Shown here piece by piece: positions 1-9,234 of a DNA stretch of 44,162 bases. Positions within the stretch are counted from its first letter, which is position 1, and every line of letters begins with the position of its first letter. The notes under the pieces are model-generated. The model had not been told where the DNA came from and ran no database searches. It saw nothing but the letters and a program-made list of their open reading frames with translations. The stretch is from Ectopseudomonas khazarica (GTDB lineage: Bacteria; Pseudomonadota; Gammaproteobacteria; Pseudomonadales; Pseudomonadaceae). The DNA is taken from the NCBI RefSeq assembly GCF_004521985.1, contig NZ_SBHZ01000027.1, positions 1 to 44,162 of the forward strand, given 5' to 3'. The position numbers and the translations under genes are program-made.

Positions 1-125
1 GCGTTGCGTCGGGTGGGGTGGGCGCCCGGTGGAGCAGCGACGCGACGCCGACTCTTGCCTGCTCGGGTGGCGCGCCGCGCTTCACCTGCGACGGCGCTGA
101 CCCACACCGGGACGCTGCGCGTGAC

Positions 126-1436
126 TTACTTCGGGTATCCCGCGCGCTTCATTTCCCGCGCCGTGCTCTGCTGCGCGGCCTGCAGGGCCTGCTCCGGCTG
201 CATCTGGCCGGTCAGCGCGGCGGCGAACAGCTTGCCGACACTGGTGCCGATGGCCTGGAACTCGGGAATGGTCACCAGCTGAATACCCACGTAGGGCACG
301 GGCTTGGCGCTGGGGTTGGCCGGGTCGGCCTGCTTCAGCGAATCCAGGGTGACCTTGGCGAACGGCGCCGCCTGCATGTAGGCATCGCTGTAGGTCGAGG
401 CACGGGTGCCAGGCGGTACGTTGGCCACACCGTCGGTGTCGGCCACCAGCTTGGCGTAGGCCTGCGAAGTGGCCCAGGCACTGAAGGTCTTGGCGGCAGC
501 CTTGGACTTGGAGCTGGTGGGAATCGCCAGTGCCCAGGAGTACAGCCAGGAAGCACCCTTGTCGGTGACCTGGGTCGGCGCGAAGGTGAAGCCCACCGCG
601 TCGCTGACCTTGCTCTGCGACGGGTCGGTGACGAACGAGCCGGCCACGCTGGCGTCGACCCACTGCGCGCACTTGCCACTGTTGAACAGCGCCAGGTTTT
701 CGTTGAAACCGTTGCTCGAGGCGCCCGGCGGGCCGTACTTCTTCATGTTGTCGACGTAGAAGTTCAGCGCGTTCTTCCATTCGCTGCCGGTGAATTCCGG
801 CTGCCATTGCTCATCGAACCAGCGCGCACCGTAGGCATTGGCCAGGGTGGTGATCAGCGCCATGTTCTCGCCCCAGCCGGCCTTGCCGCGCAGGCACAGG
901 CCGTAGACGCCCTGCTCCGGCTGGTGCAGCTTGCCGGCGAACTCGGCGAGCTGTGCCCAGGTCGGCTGCTCCGGCATCTGCAGGCCGGCCTGCTCGAACA
1001 GGTCCTTGCGGTAATAGGTGATCGAAGCTTCGGCGTAGAACGGCAGGGCGTACAGCGTGCCCTTGGCCGACAGGCCTTCACGCACCGAGGGGAACACGTC
1101 GTCGAGGTGATAGTCGGCCGGCAGATCGGTCATCGGCTCCAGCCAGCCTTTTTCGCCCCACAGTGCGGCTTCGTACATGCCGATGGTGAGGACGTCGAAC
1201 TGGCCGCCCTGGGTGGCGATGTCGGTGGTCAGGCGCTGGCGCAGCACGTTCTCTTCGAGCACCACCCACTTGAGCTTGATGTCCGGGTTCTGTTCTTCGA
1301 AGGTCTTCGACAGGCGCTGCATGCGGATCATGTCGCTGTTGTTGACCGTGGCGATGGTCAGGGTTTCGGCGCCCTGGGCGACGACGGTGAGGGACAGGCA
1401 AGAGGCTGCAACGAGGGCTTTGATCGAGTTGTTCAT
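126..1436 (-). CDS. mtlE: Polyol (mannitol/sorbitol) ABC transporter substrate-binding protein
   Basis: A 436-residue periplasmic solute-binding protein of the family-1 (sugar/polyol) type. It opens with a Sec signal peptide (charged MNNSIK, hydrophobic core, probable cleavage after Ala23 in AQGA). The mature part begins with the lobe typical of mannitol/sorbitol-binding proteins (TIATVNNSDMIRMQ) and has the family's usual length. It should capture mannitol, sorbitol or arabitol and pass it to an MtlFG-MtlK permease/ATPase. Those genes are not seen and would lie to the left of the window, downstream on this strand; only 125 uninformative bases remain there. A GAGGAG ribosome site precedes the ATG. 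The AraC regulator behind it is the usual MtlR partner. The family call is strong; the exact polyol is inferred. Confidence 0.85.
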   Translation of the reverse strand: MNNSIKALVAASCLSLTVVAQGAETLTIATVNNSDMIRMQRLSKTFEEQNPDIKLKWVVLEENVLRQRLTTDIATQGGQFDVLTIGMYEAALWGEKGWLEPMTDLPADYHLDDVFPSVREGLSAKGTLYALPFYAEASITYYRKDLFEQAGLQMPEQPTWAQLAEFAGKLHQPEQGVYGLCLRGKAGWGENMALITTLANAYGARWFDEQWQPEFTGSEWKNALNFYVDNMKKYGPPGASSNGFNENLALFNSGKCAQWVDASVAGSFVTDPSQSKVSDAVGFTFAPTQVTDKGASWLYSWALAIPTSSKSKAAAKTFSAWATSQAYAKLVADTDGVANVPPGTRASTYSDAYMQAAPFAKVTLDSLKQADPANPSAKPVPYVGIQLVTIPEFQAIGTSVGKLFAAALTGQMQPEQALQAAQQSTAREMKRAGYPK

Positions 1437-1663
1437 GCTTGTGAACTCCTCTCCCGCGCCGGTACGGCTACGGAAGAACGTTATTGTTTTTGTTTCGCTC
1501 GGCCCGGATTACACCCCCGCTGGGCCGCGCGGACAAATCCTTGAGCGCACAGTGGCCGATACTTTTTTGCACTCGATGGGCAATGCTCAACCCGCCTGGC
1601 GAGCAGCGGAACTGCCTGAGATGAGGGGCTGTGGCGATATCGGGGGACAGGGGCGCTGCCGAT

Positions 1664-2569
1664 TCAGTACAGGTTTTGCTCGGTCAGGCGCTGCACCGCC
1701 AGCTTGCGATAGCCGGAGGGCGTCATGCCCTTGAGCTGCTGGAAGCGGCGGTTGAAGTTGGAGATGTTGCTGAAGCCGGACTCGAAGCAGACCTCGGTCA
1801 CCGGCTTGTCGCTCTTGCTCAGCAGCTCGCAGGATTTGCTCACCCGCAGGCGATTGACGAACTCGACGAAACAGCGCCCGGTGGCCTGCTTGAAGAAGCG
1901 CGAGAAGTAGGTGGGTGTCATGCCCAGGTGCTCGGCGACCTCCTCCTGGCTGATGCCCTGTGCATAGTGCTGAAAGATGTAGTCCACCGCCCGGTTGATG
2001 CGTTCGACGTGCTGCTCGTCGCCCAGCTCCGACGAGGTCACGGCCGAGAGCAGCTGGTAGTCCTCGCTGCCGGCGAGCAGCTCCATGAGGATGAAGAAGT
2101 GGCCCAGGCGGGTGATCCCACGGCTGCTGGCGATCCTGCCCAGCAGCACGGCGGCTTCGCGAATCAGCTGCGGGTCGCGGAACTCGATGCCGAACTGCGC
2201 GCGGGCGAGCAGGGGCTGCAGGGTCTTGAGTTCGGCGAACACGGCGGTGCCGCTTTCCAGCACCTCGTCGGTGAAGTTGACCAGCATGTCGCGGGTTTCC
2301 ACCCGTTCGCCTTCCTCGACCTGGCTGATCCAGTTGTGCGGCAGCCCCGGGCCGGTGAGAAACAGGGTGTTGGCGGAGAAGTTGCCGATGTAGTCGCCGA
2401 TGAACACCTTGCCCGAACTGGCGACGATCAGGTGCAGCTCGTATTCCTTGTGGAAATGCCAGCGCACCAGTGGCGAAGGGAAACCGTGCTGACGGTAGAT
2501 CAGCGAATGGCCTTCATGGTCGTCCATCAGTTCGTAGGACGGGTCGGCTACGCGGGATGTGCGGGTCAT
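1664..2569 (-). CDS. mtlR: AraC-family activator of the mannitol/polyol operon
   Basis: A 301-residue AraC/XylS regulator. The N-terminal cupin-like sensor domain (about residues 30-110, with HFHKEYELH) is followed by a linker and two helix-turn-helix motifs near residues 195-290 (EEVAEHLGMTPTYFSRFFK, then VTEVCFESGFSNISNFNRRF). Length and sensor sequence match MtlR of fluorescent pseudomonads, which activates polyol uptake and oxidation genes. It lies upstream of mtlE on the same strand with a 227-base gap that should hold the mtlE promoter. Identification rests on sequence resemblance plus context. A different polyol specificity remains possible. Confidence 0.8.
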   Translation of the reverse strand: MTRTSRVADPSYELMDDHEGHSLIYRQHGFPSPLVRWHFHKEYELHLIVASSGKVFIGDYIGNFSANTLFLTGPGLPHNWISQVEEGERVETRDMLVNFTDEVLESGTAVFAELKTLQPLLARAQFGIEFRDPQLIREAAVLLGRIASSRGITRLGHFFILMELLAGSEDYQLLSAVTSSELGDEQHVERINRAVDYIFQHYAQGISQEEVAEHLGMTPTYFSRFFKQATGRCFVEFVNRLRVSKSCELLSKSDKPVTEVCFESGFSNISNFNRRFQQLKGMTPSGYRKLAVQRLTEQNLY

Positions 2570-2630
2570 GGGGTGCGCCGGTCAATGCCTCGGTTGACCA
2601 CGTTTTAACATATCGGCGCCCGCTGCCAAG

Positions 2631-3692
2631 TCAGAGCAGACTCAATTGCGCACCCGGCGGGCAGAACTGCGTGCAATCCAGCACCACGCTGCCCCGGCGG
2701 TCCAGGCCGAACTTGCGGCGCGCCAGGCGGAAGCGCTGTTCCAGCAGGTCGGCGAACTGCCCCTCGCCACGCATGCGGCTGCCGAAGCGGCTGTCGTAGT
2801 TCCTGCCGCCACGGCTCTGGCGGATCAGGCTCATCACATGGGCGGCGCGCTCCGGAAAGTGCACCTGCAGCCATTCCTCGAACAGGTCGGCGATTTCCAG
2901 CGGCAGGCGCAGCAGCACATAGCCGGCCGAGCGGGCACCGGCATCCCGGGCGGCCTCCAGCAGCGCTTCCAGTTCCATGTCGTTGATCATGGGAATCATC
3001 GGTGCGCAGAGCACGCTGACCGGCACACCCGCCTCGTGCAGCGTGCGCATGGCCCTCAGGCGCGCCGCTGGTGCTGCGGTGCGCGGTTCCATGATGCGCT
3101 TGAGCTCGTCGTCCAGGGTGGTCAGGCTGAAGGCCACGCTGACCAGGTTGTGGCTGGCCAGTTCGCCGAGCAGGTCGAGGTCGCGCAGGATCAGCGAGCC
3201 CTTGGTGATGATGTGCAGCGGGTGCTTGTAGCGCAGCAGGATTTCCAGCGCCTGGCGGGTCAGGCGCTGTTCGCGCTCGATGGGCTGGTAGGCGTCGGTG
3301 TTGATGCCCAGGGCGATGGGCTGCGGCACGTAACCGGGTTTCTGCAGCTGCTCTTCGAGGCGCTCGGCCAGGTTGGTCTTGGCGATCAGGCGGGTCTCGA
3401 AGTCGATGCCCGGTGACATGTCCCAGTAGGCATGGGTCGGCCTGGCGAAGCAGTAGATGCAGCCATGCTCGCAGCCACGGTAGGGGTTCACCGAGCGATC
3501 GAAGCCGACATCCGGTGAGTTGTTGCGGGTGATGGCCGTCTTCGCCTTTTCCTTGCGCACCTCGGTGGCGCGGCTCGGCGGCGTTTCCTCCTGATACCAG
3601 CCGTCGTCCTGCTGCTCCGAACGGGTCGGTGCATAACGGTTGTGTGGGTTGCTGGCGGTACCACGGCCTCGTGGCGGCAGGCTGACGGACAT
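2631..3692 (-). CDS. SOS-regulated radical SAM protein (PA0069/Rv2578c-like, SplB-related)
   Basis: A 353-residue radical SAM protein of the group sharing the spore photoproduct lyase-like superfamily. The [4Fe-4S] ligands are Cys74, Cys78 and Cys81 in a CEHGCIYC (CX3CX2C) motif, preceded by NPYRGCEHG. The reaction is not known, although SplB relatives repair UV thymine dimers. The frame is open to 3746, but the ATG at 3692 is preferred: an AGGAG lies seven bases upstream, and any longer start would run through the LexA operator and core promoter at 3711-3728. The operator implies induction by DNA damage through LexA/RecA; the P. aeruginosa counterpart PA0069 is, to my knowledge, a LexA-regulon member. 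It is monocistronic as far as can be seen. Confidence 0.85.
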   Translation of the reverse strand: MSVSLPPRGRGTASNPHNRYAPTRSEQQDDGWYQEETPPSRATEVRKEKAKTAITRNNSPDVGFDRSVNPYRGCEHGCIYCFARPTHAYWDMSPGIDFETRLIAKTNLAERLEEQLQKPGYVPQPIALGINTDAYQPIEREQRLTRQALEILLRYKHPLHIITKGSLILRDLDLLGELASHNLVSVAFSLTTLDDELKRIMEPRTAAPAARLRAMRTLHEAGVPVSVLCAPMIPMINDMELEALLEAARDAGARSAGYVLLRLPLEIADLFEEWLQVHFPERAAHVMSLIRQSRGGRNYDSRFGSRMRGEGQFADLLEQRFRLARRKFGLDRRGSVVLDCTQFCPPGAQLSLL

Positions 3693-3710
3693 GAACGGGC
3701 TCCTGAGAAT

Positions 3711-3728
3711 ACTGTATAAAAATACAGT
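3711..3728 (-). promoter_or_regulatory. LexA operator (SOS box)
   Basis: The sequence ACTGTATAAAAATACAGT is a perfect dyad with 7-base arms around AAAA, and it contains the canonical CTG-N10-CAG LexA core. It sits 19 bases upstream of the radical SAM start codon. On the minus strand it overlaps plausible -10 hexamers (TATTTT or TATACA) below a TTGCCC -35, so LexA binding would block the promoter. Confidence 0.92.
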
Positions 3729-3768
3729 CATCTGGCGCCCGGGCAAGTCCCTTTTGTCGCGGCGCCGC

Positions 3769-4755
3769 TCAGGCGGTCGCCGGTTGCGTCCCGTCCTTGC
3801 GCTGGGCGTAGCGCTGCGCCAGTACCGCGCAGACCATCAGCTGGATCTGGTGAAAGAGCATCAGTGGCAGGATCAGCACGCCGATGGCGCTGCCGGCGAA
3901 CAGCACCTGGGCCATGGGCACGCCAGTGGCCAGGCTCTTCTTCGACCCGCAGAAGAGGATGGTGATGCGGTCCTCCAGGTTGAAGCCCAGCCACTTGCCG
4001 AGCAGGTGGGTCAGCAGCAGCGCCAGGGCCAGCAGCACGCAGCAGGCGACGACCACCGCCAGCAGCGTGACCAGCGGCACCTGCTGCCAGAGGCCGCCGA
4101 TCACCGCGGCGCTGAAGGCGGTGTAGACCACCAGCAGGATCGAACTCTGGTCGACGTACTTCAGCCAGTTCTTGTTCTGCGTCACCCAGCCGCCGATCCA
4201 GCGTTGGGCGATCTGGCCGAGGATGAACGGCAGCAGCAGTTGCAGGCTGATCTTGCCGATGGCGTCGAGGGTCGAGCCGTTGTCGCCGTGCACGCCCATC
4301 AGCACTGCCACCAGCAGCGGCGTGATGAAGATGCCCAGCAGGCTGGAGGCCGCCGCACTGCAGATCGCCGCCGCGACATTGCCGCGTGCCAGGGAGGTGA
4401 AGGCGATGGCCGACTGCACCGTGGCCGGCAGCGCGCAGAGGTAGAGCATGCCCATGAACAGCTCGCTGCCCAGCAGCGGCTCCAGGGCAGGGCGCAGCGC
4501 CAGCCCGAGCAGCGGGAAGAGGATGAAGGTGCAGGAAAATACCAGCAGGTGCAGGCGCCAGTGACCGGCACCGGCGACGATCGCCTGGCGTGACAGCTTG
4601 GCGCCGTGCATGAAGAACAGCAGGGCGATGGCCAGGTTGGTGATCCATTCGAACGCGGTGGCGACCTGGCCGCTGGCGGGCAGCAGCGTGGCGGCGAGTA
4701 CCACGGCGAGCAGGGTCAGGGTGAAGTTGTCAGGCAGCAGACGGCGCAGGAACAT
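3769..4755 (-). CDS. SBF-like (bile acid:sodium symporter family, DUF4137) transporter
   Basis: A 328-residue inner-membrane protein with about nine or ten hydrophobic segments. It matches the YfeH-like SBF_like branch of the bile acid/sodium symporter superfamily (start MFLRRLLPDNFTLTLL; internal FFMHGAKLSRQAIVAG and LPATVQSAIAFTSLARGN, where the NSS-type family has its crossover region). These proteins are sodium-coupled or proton-coupled carriers of small organic anions. The substrate cannot be read from sequence. It is divergent from an AraC regulator only 81 bases away, which may control it. Length is normal for the family. Confidence 0.8.
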   Translation of the reverse strand: MFLRRLLPDNFTLTLLAVVLAATLLPASGQVATAFEWITNLAIALLFFMHGAKLSRQAIVAGAGHWRLHLLVFSCTFILFPLLGLALRPALEPLLGSELFMGMLYLCALPATVQSAIAFTSLARGNVAAAICSAAASSLLGIFITPLLVAVLMGVHGDNGSTLDAIGKISLQLLLPFILGQIAQRWIGGWVTQNKNWLKYVDQSSILLVVYTAFSAAVIGGLWQQVPLVTLLAVVVACCVLLALALLLTHLLGKWLGFNLEDRITILFCGSKKSLATGVPMAQVLFAGSAIGVLILPLMLFHQIQLMVCAVLAQRYAQRKDGTQPATA

Positions 4756-4836
4756 GGCGAATCTCGGACTTGCGATACAGGAGGGCGTCAGACTATCGTC
4801 GTCGAAAATTTCCGGCTAACGCTAAAGAGCCAGCAA

Positions 4837-5628
4837 GTGTCGCTAAGCAGACATCCCGCTACCCTGCATCGCAGCCTGCCCGAGTTGCCCAGCCTGCCTC
4901 GGCCGCTCTATGGCCGGGTCGAGTCGCTGACCAACCGTGCGCTGACCTTCCGTCATACCCACCCCTGGGTGCAGCTGTCCTATGCCATCGCCGGGGTGCT
5001 CGAGGTGCAGACCGCTGGGGCCCGCTTCGTCGCCCCGCCGCAGCGCGCGGTGTGGGTGCCGGCAGGTGTCGAACATCAGGTGCTCAGCTCGCCTCGTACC
5101 GAGATGCGCAGCCTGTACATCGACGGTAGTGCCGTGCCCTGGGGTTCGCCCGACTGCCGTGTGCTGGCGGTCAGCCCGCTGCTGCGCGAGCTGATTCGTG
5201 GTTTCAGTGCACTGCCCGCGGAGTACGATGAGCAGGGCGCGCCGGGCCGGCTGGCCGCGGTGCTGCTGGACGAACTGCGCGCTGCCCCGGATGTCGCGCT
5301 GATGCTGCCGTTGCCGCAGGACGCACGGCTGCGCGACGTGTGTCAGGGGTTGGAGGATGCGACGCTGCGCCAACTGGGCCTGGGTGAATGGGGCGAGCGG
5401 CTGGGGGTTTCGGAGAAAACCTTGAGTCGCCTGTTCCTGCGCGAAACGGGCCTGAGCTTTCGTATGTGGCGCCAGCGCCAACGCCTGCTCGATGCGCTTA
5501 CCCCGTTGGAGCAGGGCGAGCGTGTCACCGATGTGGCGCTGGCCTGCGGGTATGACTCGCTATCGGCCTTTATCGCCGCCTTTCGCCGCCAGTTTGGCGC
5601 AACTCCAGGAGAGTTCTTTCGCGAGTAG
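4837..5628 (+). CDS. AraC-family transcriptional regulator
   Basis: A compact regulator of 263 residues from a GTG at 4837; the frame stays open further upstream, and no strong ribosome site decides the start. The N-terminal part is a cupin-type sensor (HTHPWVQLSYAIAGVLEV, then PPQRAVWVPAGVEHQV, the usual metal-cupin-like signature of small AraC proteins). The C-terminal part holds two helix-turn-helix units (LGEWGERLGVSEKTLSRLF and VTDVALACGYDSLSAFIAAF) ending in FGATPGEFF. Divergence from the SBF-like transporter suggests that gene as a target; this is inference. It runs convergent to the following periplasmic protein gene. Confidence 0.8.
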   Translation: MSLSRHPATLHRSLPELPSLPRPLYGRVESLTNRALTFRHTHPWVQLSYAIAGVLEVQTAGARFVAPPQRAVWVPAGVEHQVLSSPRTEMRSLYIDGSAVPWGSPDCRVLAVSPLLRELIRGFSALPAEYDEQGAPGRLAAVLLDELRAAPDVALMLPLPQDARLRDVCQGLEDATLRQLGLGEWGERLGVSEKTLSRLFLRETGLSFRMWRQRQRLLDALTPLEQGERVTDVALACGYDSLSAFIAAFRRQFGATPGEFFRE

Positions 5629-5680
5629 CGTGTAACTTGCGGGATGAATCTTCACTTGCCTTGCGCAGTCAGTGAGCAGA

Positions 5681-6745
5681 TCAGCGCAGTTCCACGGGCA
5701 GCGCCTTGCCGCCTTGCTGCTGCCAGGTGCCGGTTAGTGAGCCGTCCGGCTGCAAGTGCAGGTCGAAGATGGCAGGGTTGTCGCCACCTTCGTACAGGCG
5801 AACCTGATTAGCACTGATGGTCCGCTGGCTCAGTTCGATCTGCCGGGCGTAACGCTCGTAGAAGTAGCTGCTGGAGGCATAGACGTTGCCCTCCAGCACC
5901 AGGCTGATCGCGTAGCGGCCATCGATCTTGCCTCGGTAGGCGCCACCGGCACGCAGATCGGCAGGACGCTGGCAGTCGCTGCGCTGCTCCAGCAGCAGGC
6001 AGCGACCGTAGGGGCTGAAGTCATCGGCCAATTGCGCATAGGGAATGCTGTTGCTGTACTCGCTCAGGTCGTCCAGTGCCAGCACGACATGCGGTGCGCA
6101 GCCTTCGGCGATCAGCTTCAGGCTATCGCGACCCAGCTCCACCCGGTTGTATGTCAGATCGCTGTTGCTGCGTCTGGGCAAGCACTCTTGATACATCGAA
6201 CGCTGGGTTTCGAGGCGCTCGTCATCCTCGTCCAGCTCTGCCGTGGCGTCGGCCGGAGGCGGCAATTCGGCGAGAAATGCCTCGATGCGCTGGCCGCGTT
6301 CATGGCCCACACGTTCGCCCAGCCGTTGCAGGCCCGCTGGCGTGAACAACTGCTCGAGGCCGATGGGGCGGCCGCTGGTCAGGTCGAAGGGGTAGGTAAA
6401 AGTACCCATGCTGGTATAGGCGCCGGTGTATTCGCCAGTCACGCTCAGGGACAGGTAACCCGGCCCCTGGCCATCGATCATGTAATCGATGTTGTTGGTC
6501 CCCCAGATTTCGCCCTCCTTGGGCCAGATGCGTTCGAATGGCGAGCGCTCGAAGCGCCCAGGCAGGCCGTTCAGCACGACCGCATGCAGGTAGGTATTGA
6601 TGCGCCCGATGGCAGGGCTGTCACCGTTGAACAGGGGGAAACGGTAGGCTTCCCACTCGCTACGCTTGGCTTCCTGGTTCTCGACACGCAGCTCGGCCGC
6701 CACCGGCAATGCGGCGCTGAGCAGTAACAGGGGTAGACAACGCAT
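5681..6745 (-). CDS. Periplasmic protein with DUF3298/DUF4163-like region, function unknown
   Basis: A 354-residue exported protein. The start at 6745 is chosen because GGAGG lies five bases upstream, inside a longer reading that would begin at 6757. A signal peptide (MRCLPLLLLSAALPVAA, cleaved before ELRVEN) leads into a region resembling DUF4163/DUF3298 modules of lipoprotein-like RsiV-type sensors: the text around TYPFDLTSGRPIGLEQLF matches the typical 'FDL-TG-x-I-LxxLF' pattern. Several cysteines in the second half could form disulfides. It follows the zinc-ribbon gene by 26 bases and so may be the last gene of the prlC operon. The function is unknown. Confidence 0.65.
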   Translation of the reverse strand: MRCLPLLLLSAALPVAAELRVENQEAKRSEWEAYRFPLFNGDSPAIGRINTYLHAVVLNGLPGRFERSPFERIWPKEGEIWGTNNIDYMIDGQGPGYLSLSVTGEYTGAYTSMGTFTYPFDLTSGRPIGLEQLFTPAGLQRLGERVGHERGQRIEAFLAELPPPADATAELDEDDERLETQRSMYQECLPRRSNSDLTYNRVELGRDSLKLIAEGCAPHVVLALDDLSEYSNSIPYAQLADDFSPYGRCLLLEQRSDCQRPADLRAGGAYRGKIDGRYAISLVLEGNVYASSSYFYERYARQIELSQRTISANQVRLYEGGDNPAIFDLHLQPDGSLTGTWQQQGGKALPVELR

Positions 6746-6771
6746 ACGGCCCTCCATGGCCAGAAGTGGGA

Positions 6772-7059
6772 CTACTCGCTGGGCTTCTTCAGCTTAGGAT
6801 TGGGGAAGAACTGCACCGCCTGCACGTTCGGATCGGCCGCCTTGGGCTTCAGGCCGCTGACGTTGACCCGCGTGGGCAGTTCCCTGGGCACCGAGTTGCC
6901 ACGGGCGTCGAGGGTGTCGGCGTAGCCGCACTTGACGCACTCGCGGTGCGGCACGCCATCGACGTTCCACATCTTGATGCTGTCGGTCTCGCTGCACGCC
7001 GGGCACACGGCGCCGGCGATGAAGCGTTTCGGCGTGCTGTTCACAGGCGCATCGCTCAT
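6772..7059 (-). CDS. yheV: YheV-family putative zinc-ribbon protein
   Basis: A 95-residue soluble protein with two CxxC pairs forming a zinc ribbon (CPACSETD at about residues 21-28 and CVKCGYAD about 20 residues later). The tail is basic and proline-rich and ends NPKLKKPSE. Its ATG overlaps the prlC stop as ATGA, so translation should be coupled to prlC. Pairing with the oligopeptidase is conserved in pseudomonads. The molecular function is unknown; a nucleic-acid or protein-binding adaptor is possible. Confidence 0.85.
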   Translation of the reverse strand: MSDAPVNSTPKRFIAGAVCPACSETDSIKMWNVDGVPHRECVKCGYADTLDARGNSVPRELPTRVNVSGLKPKAADPNVQAVQFFPNPKLKKPSE

Positions 7060-9104
7060 GCGGCCTCCTGGCTCAGGCCGAGGTGACGCAGCAGGGCGTC
7101 GATGCTCGGTTCGCGGCCACGGAAGTCGACGAACAGCACCATCGGCGCCTGCGAGCCGCCACGGGCGAGGATGGCCTCGCGGAAGGCGCTGCCGGTGGCG
7201 CTGTTGAACACGCCTTCTTCCTCGAACTTGGAGAAGGCATCGGCACTGAGCACTTCGGCCCACTTGTAGCTGTAGTAACCGGCTGCGTAGCCGCCGGCGA
7301 AGATGTGCGCGAAACCATTGGCGAAGCGGTTGTAGGCCGGCGGTCGCATCACCGAGACCTCGCTGCGCACGCCTTCGAGCACGTCCAGCACGCTGCGGCC
7401 GTCGCCGTGGGTGGCATGCAGCTCGAAATCGAACAGGGAGAACTCCAGCTGGCGCACCATCATCAGCCCGGACTGGAAGTTCTTCGCCGCCAGCATCTTG
7501 TCCAGCATGGCCTGTGGCAGCGCTTCGCCGGTTTCATGGTGGCCGGAGATCAGCGCCAGGCCTTCCGGCTCCCAGCACCAGTTCTCCATGAACTGGCTGG
7601 GCAGCTCGACCGCATCCCAGGCCACGCCGTTGATGCCCGAGGCGCCGGCGTGCTCGACGCGGGTCAGCAGGTGGTGCAGGCCGTGGCCGAATTCGTGGAA
7701 CAGGGTGGTGACTTCGTCGTGGGTCAGCAGCGCCGGCTTGCCGCCGACCGGCGGGGTGAAGTTGCACACCAGGTTGGCGACCGGGGCGATCAGCTTGCCG
7801 GAGGCATCACGCCGCTTGTCGCGGGCGCCATCCATCCACGCGCCGCCGCGCTTGTTGGCGCGGGCGTAGAGGTCGAAGAAGAAACGCCCGACGTGCTCGC
7901 CGTGTTCGCTGATCTCGAACAGGCGCACGTCCGGGTGCCAGGTGTCGAAGTCGTGCAGCTCGCGGATCTGGATGCCGTAGAGCTTCTGCACGATGGCGAA
8001 CAGGCCGTTGAGCACCTTGTCCACCGGGAACCAGGCGCGCACTTCCTCCTGGGAGATGCTGTAGCGCTGCTGGCGCAGCTTCTCGCTGTAGTAGCCGACG
8101 TCCCAGCTTTGCAGGTCGCAGAGGCCCTGCTCGGCGGCGAAGGCCTTGAGCTCGGCCAGGTCCTGCTCGGCGAAGGGCTTGCTGCGCACCGCCAGGTCAC
8201 GCAGGAAGCTCAGCACCTGATCGGTCGACTCCGCCATCTTGCTGGCCAGGCTCAGCTCGCTGTAGTGGGCGAAGCCGAGCAGGCGGGCCAGCTCCTGGCG
8301 CAGGTCGAGAATCTCGCTCATCAGCGGACCGTTGTCGTTCTGCCCGGCGTTCGGACCCTGGTCGGAGGCGCGGGTGCAGTAGGCGGCGTACACCTCTTCG
8401 CGCAGGGCGCGGTCGTCGGCGTAGGTCATCACGGCGTAGTAGCTGGGGAACTCCAGGGTGATCAGCCAGCCGTCCAGGCCCTTGGCCTGAGCCGCCTGCT
8501 GCATCTGCGCCTTGGCCGAATCGGTCAGGCCGACCAGCAGCGCTTCATCGGTCACCTGCTTGGTCCAGGCCTGGGTGGCGTCGAGCAGCTGGTTGGAGAA
8601 CCTGCTGGTCAGCTCGGACAGACGCATCTGGATTTCACCGTAGCGCTTCTGCTGTTCGGCCGGCAGGTCGATACCCGACAGGCGGAAGTCACGCAGGGCG
8701 TGCTCGAGAATAGTCGTCTGCGCCACGTCGAAAGTGGCCGCCTGCGGGCTCAGCGACAGCGCTTCGTAGGCCTGGAACAGCGGCTTGTTCTGGCCCATCT
8801 CGGTCCAGTATTCCGACAGTTTGGGCAGGCAGGCCTCGTAGGCGGCGCGCAGTTCCGGGCTGTTGCACACGGCATTGAGGTGGCTCACCGGGCTCCAGGC
8901 GCGGCCCAGGCGCGCACCCAGTTCGTCCAGCGCCAGGACCAGGCCGTCCCAGCTCGGATTGGCCTGCTGGCGCTCGAGCAGCTTGGCGATGGCGACGCGG
9001 CTGTCGGCCAGGATCTGCTCGACGGCAGGTTCGACGTGCTCGGGTTTGATCTGCGAGTAAGGCGGCAGGTCGAAGTCTTGCAGCAGGGGATTGTTCGCGG
9101 TCAC
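7056..9104 (-). CDS. prlC: Oligopeptidase A (M3 zinc metallopeptidase)
   Basis: A 682-residue cytoplasmic M3-family peptidase that degrades short peptides, including cleaved signal peptides. The zinc site is visible at about residues 468-476 (HEFGHGLHH) with the downstream glutamate region after it. The N-terminal segment MTANNPLLQDFDLPPYSQIKPEHVEPA is typical of OpdA/PrlC, and the length matches the family. The start is a GTG with AGGTG eight bases upstream. It forms an operon with the zinc-ribbon gene and probably the next periplasmic gene. It is divergent from the gamma carbonic anhydrase gene across a 130-base intergenic region. Confidence 0.93.
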   Translation of the reverse strand: MTANNPLLQDFDLPPYSQIKPEHVEPAVEQILADSRVAIAKLLERQQANPSWDGLVLALDELGARLGRAWSPVSHLNAVCNSPELRAAYEACLPKLSEYWTEMGQNKPLFQAYEALSLSPQAATFDVAQTTILEHALRDFRLSGIDLPAEQQKRYGEIQMRLSELTSRFSNQLLDATQAWTKQVTDEALLVGLTDSAKAQMQQAAQAKGLDGWLITLEFPSYYAVMTYADDRALREEVYAAYCTRASDQGPNAGQNDNGPLMSEILDLRQELARLLGFAHYSELSLASKMAESTDQVLSFLRDLAVRSKPFAEQDLAELKAFAAEQGLCDLQSWDVGYYSEKLRQQRYSISQEEVRAWFPVDKVLNGLFAIVQKLYGIQIRELHDFDTWHPDVRLFEISEHGEHVGRFFFDLYARANKRGGAWMDGARDKRRDASGKLIAPVANLVCNFTPPVGGKPALLTHDEVTTLFHEFGHGLHHLLTRVEHAGASGINGVAWDAVELPSQFMENWCWEPEGLALISGHHETGEALPQAMLDKMLAAKNFQSGLMMVRQLEFSLFDFELHATHGDGRSVLDVLEGVRSEVSVMRPPAYNRFANGFAHIFAGGYAAGYYSYKWAEVLSADAFSKFEEEGVFNSATGSAFREAILARGGSQAPMVLFVDFRGREPSIDALLRHLGLSQEAA

Positions 9105-9174
9105 GACGAGGCACCTGTAACGAAGGGAGATTGGGTTGAGAGCGTGGCAGCGCAGCGAGGCGGCACGATAACAA

Positions 9175-9202
9175 CCGACATGGGGGCCATATTAATTACA
9201 AT
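9175..9202 (+). promoter_or_regulatory. Candidate sigma-70 promoter for the carbonic-anhydrase-like gene
   Basis: CCGACA (9175-9180) and TACAAT (9197-9202) are separated by 16 bases, inside an AT-rich patch of the prlC / carbonic anhydrase divergent region. The -10 lies 32 bases before the start codon. The -35 is weak. Confidence 0.4.
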
Positions 9203-9234
9203 CAAGCCTTCCCGCAGCCTTGGAGATTTCTATC

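Noticed and set aside
3692..3746. Longer start for the radical SAM gene
   Set aside because: The 18 extra codons would translate the LexA operator and the -10 region; the ATG at 3692 has its own AGGAG.
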